From contig JAPOVL010000013.1 of assembly GCA_026708115.1 (NCBI GenBank), positions 1 to 64,000 on the forward strand: 64,000 bases of DNA, read 5' to 3'. The DNA is from Chloroflexota bacterium (lineage in GTDB: Bacteria > Chloroflexota > Anaerolineae > Aggregatilineales > Phototrophicaceae). Under the pieces are notes generated by a model. It was given only the letters and a program-made list of their open reading frames with translations. It searched no databases and was not told the origin of the DNA. The position numbers and the translations under genes were made by a program. Of this stretch, positions 52,211 to 61,463 are shown one piece after another; within the stretch, counting starts at the first letter, position 1, and the number at the start of each line of letters is the position of its first letter.

Positions 52211-52310
52211 GCGCCGGCGCCGTCTGCAACTCGATTTCAACCGCTGCGTAATCAAAGACAGGTAGACAGCCGACAAGCAATGCTAATCCGACTGCCAGAT
52301 CCGCGCCGCG

Positions 52311-52316
52311 TATAAT
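52311..52316 (+). promoter_or_regulatory. -10 box (TATAAT) of the kinase cluster
   Basis: TATAAT about 100 bp before the first kinase ATG, with no strong -35 box. It is the only promoter-like site found before 57.2 kb, consistent with one transcript for the four genes. Confidence 0.4.
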
Positions 52317-52416
52317 GGTGAGGGACCAGGCTCGTTTGCATTGGCGGGTCGGCCAAAAAGTTTTGCGCGGGTTCAAAAAGTTTCCACCGCGCAGTTTCTT
52401 TCTTTAGAGGGATTGC

Positions 52417-54156
52417 ATGAGCTTGAACGCGGGCGACGATTTCGCCGGCTACGAGATTGTCACACAAGTCGGATCCGGCGGGATGGCGACGGTTTATCAA
52501 GCCTATCACGAACGGCTCGACCGCCATGTCGCCATCAAGATTATGCACGATACTTTTGTACAGGACAGTACATTCCTGGAGCGTTTTCAACGCGAGGCGC
52601 GCATCGTCGCTCGCCTGGAACATCCGCATATCGTGTCCGTCTACGACTACGACGAATTCCAGGGTCAGCCCTTCTTCGTCATGAAATATATCGAAGGCGG
52701 CACGCTGAAACGGCGCCTGATCAAGCGTGGCATCACCCTGGATGAGATCAAAAGCCTGATGACCATGCTGGCGGATGCGCTGACCTATGCCCACGAAAAA
52801 GGCGTATTGCATCGCGATATCAAGCCGTCGAATATCTTGATCGACGAACGCGACCTGCCCTATATCAGTGATTTCGGCTTGGCTCGTATTGTGCAAACGG
52901 GCGACTCGACCATCAGTCACGACATGATGCTGGGCACGCCCTTTTATATTTCACCGGAGCAAGCCAGGGGCGAGCGCAATCTGTCGCCAGCCACCGATGT
53001 CTATTCTTTTGGCATCATCTTGTACGAGTTGCTGGTAGGGCGGGCGCCCTTTATCGCCGACAATTCCTACGCCATCGTGCACGAGCACATTTACACGCTG
53101 CCGACGCCGCCCAGCCAGATCAATCCCGACTTGAGCGCCGGCATTGATGAGGTGCTGCTGAAAGCGCTGGCCAAGCAGCCTTCAGAACGCTATCAAACAG
53201 CTACGGCGCTGATCAACGATTTCAAGTTTGCGCTGGCGGAATCTGGCCTCAGCCAATTGCCGCCCGATCGTAGCCGCGCCCAGCGGGCTCCGCAGCCGCA
53301 GTCGCGCCACGGCAATGAGGATCATTTGCCCGACTTCGCCGATTTCGCCGCGCTGGAGCAAAGCATCAAGCGCAAAGTGGGCTTGCGCAAGCGGAAAGGC
53401 GGCGCAAAGTCAAAAGAGGTAGCCATCCGCGAGCGTGTGGAAAAGAAGTTCCGCGCTCGCCGCGCCATCATGATACACTTGCTGATTTACACGCTGATCA
53501 TCGGCGCGATCGCGGTCGGCGTTATCTTCCAGGAACGGGTTGATGCCCTTCAGGATCTGGTCATGTTCGCCAGCTTCTGGGCTATCTTCCCGGCTCTTCA
53601 AGCGGTCCGCTTCCACTACAATCATGGGAGGGGCGCCGACAACCGCCGAGCAGAAACCGAGCGCGTTATCGCGCGCGACTTGCAATCGACCGACATCGAC
53701 GGCGAAGAAGAATGGCAAGTTCGCAAGCGCATCGAAAAGAAATACGCCGCTCGCCGCGGCATCGCATACCTTGCCTCGCTATTTGCTATTATCAATGGCG
53801 CCTGGATACTTAATATGATCTTTGTGCCTGGATATTGGCGCTGGGGAGGGAACCACATTCCGAGCGCGGTCTTCTGGGGCTTGGTGCTCGTCCTCCTGTG
53901 CTTGCGCTACTACTTCATTCACGGACGCGGCGCGGCCAACCTCGAAGCGGAGATAGAAGGCGAGATCACCCGGGAACTGCGTTTGTCGGAGGTGCGAGAG
54001 CAGGAGAGACTTAAGCGGCTGCATGATGACGACGATTCGGCATTCGTACTGGACAATGTCAATATGGCAGACCTGCGCCTGAACGACGAGGGAGAACTCA
54101 CTGACAGTTTTGTTGAAGAAGCGGCGTCGCAGCGATCGTCGCGGAGCATGGAATGA
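52417..54156 (+). CDS. Serine/threonine protein kinase with two C-terminal 2TM domains
   Basis: 579 residues. Hanks-type kinase domain 10-275: GSGGMATVY (glycine loop), VAIK (Lys41), HRDIKPSN near 131, DFGLAR near 150, SPEQARG in place of APE. Then a basic linker and two repeats of a unit made of a basic helix (RERVEKKFRARR), two membrane spans and a tail (LQAVRFHYNHGRGADNRRAE), about 345-430 and 440-530. The family name 2TM comes from this unit. A GAGGG site precedes the ATG. No extracellular sensor domain, unlike PASTA kinases. Overlaps the second kinase by four bases. Confidence 0.93.
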   Translation: MSLNAGDDFAGYEIVTQVGSGGMATVYQAYHERLDRHVAIKIMHDTFVQDSTFLERFQREARIVARLEHPHIVSVYDYDEFQGQPFFVMKYIEGGTLKRRLIKRGITLDEIKSLMTMLADALTYAHEKGVLHRDIKPSNILIDERDLPYISDFGLARIVQTGDSTISHDMMLGTPFYISPEQARGERNLSPATDVYSFGIILYELLVGRAPFIADNSYAIVHEHIYTLPTPPSQINPDLSAGIDEVLLKALAKQPSERYQTATALINDFKFALAESGLSQLPPDRSRAQRAPQPQSRHGNEDHLPDFADFAALEQSIKRKVGLRKRKGGAKSKEVAIRERVEKKFRARRAIMIHLLIYTLIIGAIAVGVIFQERVDALQDLVMFASFWAIFPALQAVRFHYNHGRGADNRRAETERVIARDLQSTDIDGEEEWQVRKRIEKKYAARRGIAYLASLFAIINGAWILNMIFVPGYWRWGGNHIPSAVFWGLVLVLLCLRYYFIHGRGAANLEAEIEGEITRELRLSEVREQERLKRLHDDDDSAFVLDNVNMADLRLNDEGELTDSFVEEAASQRSSRSME

Positions 54157-55625
54157 CTTTGAACACCAGCGACGACTTCGCCGGATACGAGATTAAGGCG
54201 CGCATCGGTTCCGGCGGAATGGCCACCGTATATCAAGCCTATCACGAGCGGCTCGATCGTCACGTCGCCATCAAAGTATTGCATGAGTCCTTCGTCCGCG
54301 ATGATACCTTTCTGGAGCGATTTGAGCGCGAGGCGCGCATCATCGCCCGCTTGGAGCATCCGCATATCGTGCCCATCTACGACTACGCCGAAATCGATGG
54401 GCAACCCTATATTGTCATGAAATATATCGAAGGCGGCACGCTGAAACGACGCGCCATCAAAGAAGGCATCACCATTGACGACATGGTAAGCATGATGAGC
54501 ATGCTGGCGGACGCCCTAACCTATGCGCACGAGAAGGGTGTTTTGCATCGCGATATCAAACCCTCGAACATTCTCATTGACGAACGGGATCTGCCTTATA
54601 TCAGTGACTTCGGCCTGGCGCGCATCGCGCAGGTTGGCGACTCGACCATCAGCCACGACATGATGCTGGGCACCCCCTTTTACATCTCGCCCGAACAAGC
54701 GCGCGGAGAGCGCGACCTGACGCCGGCAACCGATGTCTATGCCTTTGCGGTGATCTTGTACGAACTGCTGACCGGGCAGGTGCCATTCGGGGGAGACACG
54801 GCTTATGCGATCGTGCACGAGCAAATCTACAGTCCGCCGACGCCGCCTAGCCATATCAATGCGGAATTGACCCCGGCCCTTGACGACGTCCTCTTGAAGG
54901 CTTTGGCGAAGGGGCCGGCGCAGCGCTATCAAACGGCGACGACATTGATGCGCGATCTCAAGTTAGCGCTGGCGGAATCGGGCGTGACGCGTCTGCCCCC
55001 GCTGCATGTAGCGACCTTCGGGGGCGGGCGGGCGCAGCAGTCGGCTTTCGACTTTGAGGCGAAGGATTACGGACTGGGCGATTTGGGCCAGAAGATCGAT
55101 CAATCGATCCGCAAGGGCGTTGAGTTCGCCTCGGAGATAGCCGATCGCTTCGACAAGAAAAAGAAGAAACCGCCACCCTCGCCGGAAGAGTTGATCCGCC
55201 AGCGCGTGCAAAAGAAACTCAAAGCCCGCAGCGAGTTCTTGCAGCACATGACCGTGTTTCTGGCCATCAACGGCATCTGTTGGCTGATTTGGATCTTCCA
55301 TCGAGGGGGTTTTCCCTGGCCTATCTTTGTCACCGCGACTTGGGGAATCGGATTGGTCAATCAATATGTGGACTATTATTACAAACATGGGCGGGGCGCC
55401 GACCGGGGCGAAGACGAAATTGAAAGCGAGATTACGCGCCAGATGCGAATCTCGCAATGGCGTGATAGTGATCGCCGCAAAGGCGTGTATGAAGAAGAAG
55501 AGTTGCTCGACGCAGATGCTTTCAAGGCGCGCGCGGTGCGCCTGCATGACGACGGCGAATTGAGCGACAGCTTCATTGATGAAATGGAAAGCGGCAACGC
55601 CGACAGTAATGATCGTCAACTTTAG
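54153..55625 (+). CDS. Serine/threonine protein kinase with one C-terminal 2TM domain
   Basis: 490 residues, kinase domain nearly the same as in the gene before (GSGGMATVY, VAIK, HRDIKPSN, DFGLAR, SPEQARG), so the two came from a duplication. Its linker differs (YGLGDLGQKIDQSIRKGVEF) and it has one 2TM unit (IRQRVQKKLKARSEFLQHMT, then two spans and YVDYYYKHGRGADRGEDE). The ATGA overlap with the first kinase means coupled translation. Confidence 0.93.
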   Translation: MTLNTSDDFAGYEIKARIGSGGMATVYQAYHERLDRHVAIKVLHESFVRDDTFLERFEREARIIARLEHPHIVPIYDYAEIDGQPYIVMKYIEGGTLKRRAIKEGITIDDMVSMMSMLADALTYAHEKGVLHRDIKPSNILIDERDLPYISDFGLARIAQVGDSTISHDMMLGTPFYISPEQARGERDLTPATDVYAFAVILYELLTGQVPFGGDTAYAIVHEQIYSPPTPPSHINAELTPALDDVLLKALAKGPAQRYQTATTLMRDLKLALAESGVTRLPPLHVATFGGGRAQQSAFDFEAKDYGLGDLGQKIDQSIRKGVEFASEIADRFDKKKKKPPPSPEELIRQRVQKKLKARSEFLQHMTVFLAINGICWLIWIFHRGGFPWPIFVTATWGIGLVNQYVDYYYKHGRGADRGEDEIESEITRQMRISQWRDSDRRKGVYEEEELLDADAFKARAVRLHDDGELSDSFIDEMESGNADSNDRQL

Positions 55626-55646
55626 CGATTTGGATATATACGAGCG

Positions 55647-56408
55647 ATGACATCCACGCAAGAAGAACTCATTCGCCATCGCATCGAAAGACGCATGGCC
55701 GGCCGCCGCGATATCTTGCTTCATGTGCTGGTTTACCTTCTGGTATTGACGCTGGTTTTGATCAGCCTGCCCTGGTGGGGTACCGCCTCGCAGGCGCTCT
55801 TTGCTATCCTTTGGGGCATCCCGCTCGCCTTGCAATTCCTGCGCTATTATCACCAGAACGGCCCCGGCGCCAGAAAACGTGCCGCAGAAATCGAAACTGA
55901 GATTGAACGACTCTCCGCGTTGAGCCCGCTAGACGAAGAGGAAGAATTCCTGATCGAAGACCGCATAGCGCGAAAGGCGACCGCCCGCGGATTCATCATC
56001 GCGCACTTTCTTGTGATGGCGCCTGTTCTCGCTGTTATCTGGCTGGATTTCACCTTGCGGGCTTATCGCTGGTACATACCGGATTATCTCGTCAATCAGA
56101 CTTTGGCCTGGTTTGCGGTCTTCGCTTTGCATTGGCTGCGCTATTATCTTGTGCATGGCAAGACTAACGCTGGACGGGCTCTCAAAATAGAAAGGGAACT
56201 GGAGCGGCAGTGGCACCTGTCGCGACAGCGCCTGCGCCAGCGCCGGCAAATGCTGGAACGAGGCGACGATGAGCATGCCGCTACGATCGGTCGCTCGGCG
56301 CCAGTGTCGCAGAATCTAGCGATCAGCGACGAGGGCGAATTGCTCTTCGACGAAGGGGAAGGCGCATACGCAAGCGGACGACGAGTTGAGCTTGGAGGTG
56401 GCTCATGA
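55647..56408 (+). CDS. 2TM-domain membrane protein, two units, no kinase domain
   Basis: 253 residues: two 2TM units (IRHRIERRMAGRRDILLHVL ... LRYYHQNGPGARKRAAEIET and IEDRIARKATARGFIIAHFL ... LRYYLVHGKTNAGRALKIER) and an acidic end. The likeness to the kinase tails suggests it assembles with them in the membrane or is their substrate (inference). Coupled to the next gene by ATGA. Confidence 0.88.
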   Translation: MTSTQEELIRHRIERRMAGRRDILLHVLVYLLVLTLVLISLPWWGTASQALFAILWGIPLALQFLRYYHQNGPGARKRAAEIETEIERLSALSPLDEEEEFLIEDRIARKATARGFIIAHFLVMAPVLAVIWLDFTLRAYRWYIPDYLVNQTLAWFAVFALHWLRYYLVHGKTNAGRALKIERELERQWHLSRQRLRQRRQMLERGDDEHAATIGRSAPVSQNLAISDEGELLFDEGEGAYASGRRVELGGGS

Positions 56409-57184
56409 TCAAATACAAAGCCAAGCCCATCCCAAAGGCGGAGCTCCGCGAGAAGATCGAGAAAAAATTCCGCGCGCGCGGCGGCATGCTTTTTCATACG
56501 CTGGTTTTTCTGCTGGCGTGCGGTCTTTTCCTGGCATATCTACCGACCGCATGGACGCTGCAACTTGAGAGCCGCTACGAAAACGCCTTTAATGATGCCG
56601 TGACGCTCTTTGGCATCGTGGCAACTTCTTTTGCGCTTCATTTCTTTCACTATCACTACAAACACGGCGCCGGCTACACCAAGCATCAGGCGGAAACCGA
56701 CGCGCTTACCAACCGACGCCTGAGTCGGTCGGACCCCGACGAATGGGAAGATCAGGAAGAGTTGCTCGACATCCAACAGAGCAGCAAGCTAAAAAATCGC
56801 CGTCTCTTGTTCCAGCACTTCGCCATTTATTTTGGCTTCAACAGCACGCTAATTCTGGTGCAGTGGTCTAATACGCTACGATTTAGCTGGTTTGGCGACG
56901 AGGCGATGCTGGGACCCTTATACATCGCGGGCGCATGGGGAATCGGGTTGCTTGCGCACGCGCTGCGCTATTTCTTCGCTTACGGTTATTCCGCGGAAAA
57001 GCGCCAAGCTCTGGTTGACGCCGAGGTCGCGCGCGAACTGGCGGCGCTGGAGCGGGAGAATCGACCTGTCGAGGATCGGCAGGCTCAACGCGCGCCGGGT
57101 ATGGGGATAAGCCACGAGCGCCTTTCGATCGACGCGCTGCTCGCCGAAGATCTCGTAGAGCCCAAACGCGAGCTGAAGGCCTAG
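56405..57184 (+). CDS. 2TM-domain membrane protein, two units, no kinase domain
   Basis: 259 residues, same plan as the preceding protein: REKIEKKFRARGGMLFHTLV ... HFFHYHYKHGAGYTKHQAE and LKNRRLLFQHFAIYFGFNST ... ALRYFFAYGYSAEKRQALVD, with a C-terminal tail RLSIDALLAEDLVEPKRELK. It ends the four-gene unit. The next 289 bp (57185-57473) hold no gene; no clear terminator is seen. Confidence 0.87.
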   Translation: MIKYKAKPIPKAELREKIEKKFRARGGMLFHTLVFLLACGLFLAYLPTAWTLQLESRYENAFNDAVTLFGIVATSFALHFFHYHYKHGAGYTKHQAETDALTNRRLSRSDPDEWEDQEELLDIQQSSKLKNRRLLFQHFAIYFGFNSTLILVQWSNTLRFSWFGDEAMLGPLYIAGAWGIGLLAHALRYFFAYGYSAEKRQALVDAEVARELAALERENRPVEDRQAQRAPGMGISHERLSIDALLAEDLVEPKRELKA

Positions 57185-57473
57185 TCCTCATCTATACAGT
57201 TAAGCAAAAAGGGGCAAGTTCCGGGTATTTGAGGACGCTTTGCGCTTTATTGAGCGCTCGCGCCTTGCAGCGACGCTGTTCAAGGCCTGACCGCACCTTG
57301 TAGATTCTCGGGCAAAGGGTGATAAAATAAGCCTGTACAAGGTCATCGAGCAAGGATGACTGTACATTTGGCGGAACTGTGGCAGACTTGCCCTTAAGCA
57401 ATTGGGACGCAACAGGCGCGGCGCGGTGGTCGTATAACAATTAGACGCGCGCTGAATTGGACACGCTAAACAC

Positions 57474-58304
57474 ATGATTCGCTTGAAACGACGCAACACA
57501 GCCTGGTTGATCGCCATGGGGCTCCTGATCGGTTTCGCCCTGCTGGCGGCCCCCGTTTCCGCCGCCGTACAGATCTCCTTGCTGGGCGTATTTGCCGTCG
57601 CTGTGATCGCCTCGTTGATCGAGTTGGGGCCCGACCGCGAGACCCTGCTGGACGTATTGCATCGCGCGCCGGTGCGCCGACGCATCACGCCGCAGGCGCG
57701 TGAAGCGGCCGAACGCGCAGCGTCCCGCGCCGGCTATTTCAACCGCAGCGGCATCGTCTTGCTCGATATCGGCCTGATCGCCATGCAGACCGGCGTCGAT
57801 GGGCTGGCGATGCGGCGCACGCGCAATATTTCCAAGGACGACGATGGCGTGCGCCCCTTCATCACCTTGTTCGTCGATAACGAAGAATCAGATCGGCAAG
57901 CGCTGATCCGCTACGAGATTTACAACCACCTGGGCGAAGAGCAATTCGTGCACGAAATGAAGGCTTACTTGCGCGAAGGCGAACTGGAATTGCTCGCCGA
58001 ACATCAACTGCCGCTGGCGGGCAACAGCAACATCGACGGCAGTGGCGACTGGGACTTGAGAGTGTATGTCGACAACAACCTGATTGGCATGCACGACTTG
58101 ATGCTGGCGCCCTCGGTCAATGAACGTCGACGCCGCCTCAGTGGGGAGGCGGAATACAAGGAATCGCTGTCGAGCCGCCGCCACAATCTGCAAAATGCCG
58201 TTATCGTCGAGGAGGCGGAAGAGCCGGAGACTATGCAGTTGAAAGACCTGCTGGAGCAACCCAGTTCGTCAAGCCGCAGGAGCCTGTCGCGCAACCGCAG
58301 GTGA
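57474..58304 (+). CDS. Anchored protein with an unnamed beta-rich domain (first of a pair)
   Basis: 276 residues. Two close hydrophobic segments at 10-50 (AWLIAMGLLIGFALLAAPVS and VQISLLGVFAVAVIASLIEL) anchor a domain whose strands LLDIGLIAMQ, VRPFITLFVDN and DWDLRVYVDNNLIGMHDLML align in order with those of the 58407 protein. The C-terminus is basic and Ser-rich. Not recognised. Position right after the kinase cluster and the paired paralog suggest a linked role. Confidence 0.78.
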   Translation: MIRLKRRNTAWLIAMGLLIGFALLAAPVSAAVQISLLGVFAVAVIASLIELGPDRETLLDVLHRAPVRRRITPQAREAAERAASRAGYFNRSGIVLLDIGLIAMQTGVDGLAMRRTRNISKDDDGVRPFITLFVDNEESDRQALIRYEIYNHLGEEQFVHEMKAYLREGELELLAEHQLPLAGNSNIDGSGDWDLRVYVDNNLIGMHDLMLAPSVNERRRRLSGEAEYKESLSSRRHNLQNAVIVEEAEEPETMQLKDLLEQPSSSSRRSLSRNRR

Positions 58305-58406
58305 GCCGCGCGGCGCGCAACCGGCGAAATAGTCTGTCGCGCTCACACAGAAAACCCTGCTCATGCCAGGAGCAGGCGGGTGCTATAGTCAAGCGAAGGA
58401 CCGTCT

Positions 58407-59234
58407 ATGGACAACAATCGCAATACCTGGTTTCTGGCGTTTATCCTGCTGGCGCTGGGCGCTGTCGCCTTGCTGGGCAACAGCTTCCCGGTGATCCTGG
58501 TATTGTTGGGTTTGCTTTTTCTGGTGCGCCAGTTCGACAACGATAGCGCCAGCTCCAATGTCAGGGATCAATCCTATGACTACAGTTACGACTATGAACA
58601 CCAGGAAGAGGAAGAAGACGACTACGACGACTATGAGATCTTCCATCAGCAGCCCGCCAGCGCCGAGCAGCGGGTCTACCGCCACGCGCTGGAATCGGTA
58701 ACGCGGGCCGGGCTCGACCCGGACGAGGTTCAGGTCCTCGCAGTTGATATCGGCCTGCTGACGACCAAAGAAGATACCGAACCGCAAATTTACCGCACCT
58801 GGTCCCTGCCGGACGACATTGACTATATTCAACCATTCGTGCAATTGCGCGTCCCCATGGAAGCCAACGGCGATATTCGCTTCGAGATCATCGACGCCGT
58901 CGGGGATCCGGTTTACATCCACGAAGATACTTTCAAGCTGACGCGCGGGCGCAATTTTCTGACGCCCAATACCCGTATGCCCCTGCATGATCAGATGGAA
59001 TTGGATGGCAAGTGGAGCCTGCGTATCATCGCCGACGGCGTGACCATCGCCGATCATCGCTTCGAATACTCCGAGGCCACCGGCGCCAACATCCGCCGAC
59101 ACATCGGTGAAGATGGCGAGATCAATACCGAGATGCGCGCCGTGATGACCGAAAACCGCCTGCCCAAAATGTCCCTCGATGATCTGCTCGCCTATCAAGG
59201 CGAAGACGAAGAAGAACGTCGTCAGCAGTCCTGA
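58407..59234 (+). CDS. Anchored protein with an unnamed beta-rich domain (second of a pair)
   Basis: 275 residues. Two short membrane spans (WFLAFILLALGAVALLGNSF, then VILVLLGLLFLV), a very acidic, Tyr-rich linker (DQSYDYSYDYEHQEEEEDDY), and the domain with VLAVDIGLLT, IQPFVQLRVPM and KWSLRIIADGVTIADHRFEY. The end LPKMSLDDLLAYQGEDEEER resembles that of its paralog (MQLKDLLEQ). GAAGGA precedes the ATG. The linker could be phosphorylated or bind cations; function unknown. Confidence 0.8.
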   Translation: MDNNRNTWFLAFILLALGAVALLGNSFPVILVLLGLLFLVRQFDNDSASSNVRDQSYDYSYDYEHQEEEEDDYDDYEIFHQQPASAEQRVYRHALESVTRAGLDPDEVQVLAVDIGLLTTKEDTEPQIYRTWSLPDDIDYIQPFVQLRVPMEANGDIRFEIIDAVGDPVYIHEDTFKLTRGRNFLTPNTRMPLHDQMELDGKWSLRIIADGVTIADHRFEYSEATGANIRRHIGEDGEINTEMRAVMTENRLPKMSLDDLLAYQGEDEEERRQQS

Positions 59235-59731
59235 AAAGCCCGCGCTTTTTCTACATAATCCGCTGCCGTCTGCCGGATCATCGCCATCTCTTCAGTTGTG
59301 ACGGCGCGGACTATCCGCGCCGGGTTGCCCAGTATCAAGCTGTTGTCCGGGAAGACTTTGCGCTGCGATATCAGCGAGCCGGCGCCGACGATGCAGTTGC
59401 TGCCAATTTGCGCGCCGTTCATGACAATGGCGCCCATGCCAATCAGGCTGTGGTCCCCGATTTTGGCGCCGTGCAAGATGGCGCCATGGCCCACCGTGAC
59501 GCCCGCGCCGATGATTAGCGGCGAGCCGGGATCGGCGTGACAGACAGCGCCGTCTTGAATGTTGGCGCCCGCAGCGATGACCAGCTTTTCAGTATCGCCG
59601 CGCAGCACGGCGTTAAACCAGACGCTGGCCTTTGCCGCGATCGCGACATCGCCAACAACAATAGCCCCACTTGCAATAAAGACGCCCTCCGCGATTTTCG
59701 CCGGCTGGAAGCATGTTTGGAATCGTCCCAT
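59222..59731 (-). CDS. Gamma-carbonic-anhydrase-like hexapeptide-repeat protein
   Basis: 169 residues of left-handed beta-helix (repeats such as IASGAIVVGDVAIAAKASVW). Zn-ligand His are expected in VCHAD and in VGHGAILHG, both present. Many family members (YrdA/PaaY) are carbonic anhydrases or thioesterases; activity cannot be told. Its last 13 bases overlap the end of the convergent 58407 gene. Confidence 0.92.
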   Translation of the reverse strand: MGRFQTCFQPAKIAEGVFIASGAIVVGDVAIAAKASVWFNAVLRGDTEKLVIAAGANIQDGAVCHADPGSPLIIGAGVTVGHGAILHGAKIGDHSLIGMGAIVMNGAQIGSNCIVGAGSLISQRKVFPDNSLILGNPARIVRAVTTEEMAMIRQTAADYVEKARAFQDC

Positions 59732-59798
59732 AACATTTGATTATAGCTGACTCCGGACGCGGCTTCGTTATTGACAAGCGCGCTTCAATGCGGCGCGG

Positions 59799-61283
59799 CT
59801 AACCAAAGCGCTCGGCAAGAACCAGCACATAAGATCCCGATGTGTTGGGATTGCCGTTGCCCCCAGAAAAGCGTCGGGCGCGAATGTAATAAAGGCCAGA
59901 GAAGGGAATGGTGTAACTGTCGATCAAGGCATTCTGTCCGTTGCCGCCGTCATCGTTGCTCAGCACCACTTCTTGCGAGGCGTTTAGCAATTCCAGGTAG
60001 GCGTCAAGATCGCCGTCCACGCGCGTCATTGATACCGTGATGATCTCGCCTTGGCGGGCATAAAAGGCGTAGAGATCGCGCTCGTTTGCCGCATCAATCT
60101 TGCCCGGAACGCTGGTGCCATAATTGATGTTAGTGGCATCGGAGGGCACATCCTGGAAGGCGCTGCCGACGGCGTCCAGCGTCAGCAGAAAGGCGCCCAG
60201 GCTATTGCCCTTGCTGCCCTCGAATCGCGTGGCAATGATGTGGTACTTGCCGTCCGCCGGTATGCGATAGTCCGCGATCCTGGCGTTCTGCCCGCCGCCG
60301 CTGTCGTCGTCCTCAAAGATAGGTGAAAAGCGTTCATCCGCCAGGATGAGATAACTGTCAAGCTCACCCGCGCTGCCACGCGTCATGCTGATGGTAATGA
60401 GATCATCTCTTTCCGCATCGAAAGTGTAGAAGCGCTCATACTGCCGGTGACTGAGCACAGCGGTCTTGGCTTCGCCATATCGTATTGGCAGGGGCGCCAA
60501 TTGTGAACTGCCGGTGCCGCTGTTTTCAGCTTCTTCAATCGTCAAGACGAAGCTGCCCGCGCTGTCACCGTCAACCTCGCGATAGCGCGACGCGACGATG
60601 ATATAGACGCCGGTCCGATTGATGATAAGCGCGTCGATGCGGGCATTGCGCGTATCCGCGCCGGCTTGATCATCGTTGTCGGCGATGACAAAGCGCTCTT
60701 CGTCGACGACTTTCAGATAGGGATCCAGAGTGCCGGAAGACCGTACCATTGATACGGTCAAAATATCGCCCTGCTGCGCTTGAAAACTGTAATAGACTTG
60801 TGGCTCTGTATCGCTAATCGTGCCGATGACGGAATCGCCATAGCGCAGGGCGCTGCCCTGTTCGGACAAGACGCCTGCGCGCAACATGTGCAGTTCATAA
60901 GCGCCGGACGTGCTGCCGAGGCTCTGGCCGAAGCGCGCGACAATCACAAAATAGCGGCCGGTGGCTTTCAAGGTCAAGTCTTGTTTGATGCTGAGTTCGC
61001 CGCCTGCGACGCTGCGATAGAACTCGAGGTTGCCGGTGTTATCGAATACGCCGAGGACGGGTTCGAGGTCGCCTTCTGTCGCGCGCAGTTCGAACTGAAT
61101 GACCTCGCCGCGCAGACCGTCAATGTAAAAGACTTCGCGCGGCTTGCGATCATCCAGTTGACCGCGGATCGCGCCGTCCGGCTCGTTGCGCGCCTCATCC
61201 AAAGTCAAGTCACGCTCTTGCGCCGATGCGGAGAGCGTCAGTATCAGCGCCAAAAGAATGGCGCAAATCCTCGCAGCAATCAT
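59799..61283 (-). CDS. Secreted protein of four PPC-type repeats
   Basis: 494 residues with a signal peptide (ARICAILLALILTLSASA). Four PPC (bacterial pre-peptidase C-terminal) domains of about 115 residues each follow, each with a variant of GEIITVSMTRVDGDLDAYLE and NDDGGNGQNALID (asparagine/aspartate turns likely to bind calcium). No catalytic domain is present, unlike most PPC proteins. It may bind surface polymers. Function unknown. Confidence 0.9.
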   Translation of the reverse strand: MIAARICAILLALILTLSASAQERDLTLDEARNEPDGAIRGQLDDRKPREVFYIDGLRGEVIQFELRATEGDLEPVLGVFDNTGNLEFYRSVAGGELSIKQDLTLKATGRYFVIVARFGQSLGSTSGAYELHMLRAGVLSEQGSALRYGDSVIGTISDTEPQVYYSFQAQQGDILTVSMVRSSGTLDPYLKVVDEERFVIADNDDQAGADTRNARIDALIINRTGVYIIVASRYREVDGDSAGSFVLTIEEAENSGTGSSQLAPLPIRYGEAKTAVLSHRQYERFYTFDAERDDLITISMTRGSAGELDSYLILADERFSPIFEDDDSGGGQNARIADYRIPADGKYHIIATRFEGSKGNSLGAFLLTLDAVGSAFQDVPSDATNINYGTSVPGKIDAANERDLYAFYARQGEIITVSMTRVDGDLDAYLELLNASQEVVLSNDDGGNGQNALIDSYTIPFSGLYYIRARRFSGGNGNPNTSGSYVLVLAERFG

Positions 61284-61463
61284 GCAAGTATTCTAGCGCA
61301 TCTTGGCCTGTCGGGCTGTGACAATCAGCTGCATGTGGACTGGCGCCGACCAGATCCTAGGCCTGATTTTCTATGGCTTGGGCAGGTGGCGCTAGCAAGA
61401 GTCGCAGCGGAAACTGCGTCCGGTTTGATCTGCGGGATTGGGCGTAATCGCGGTCGGAGAGCG

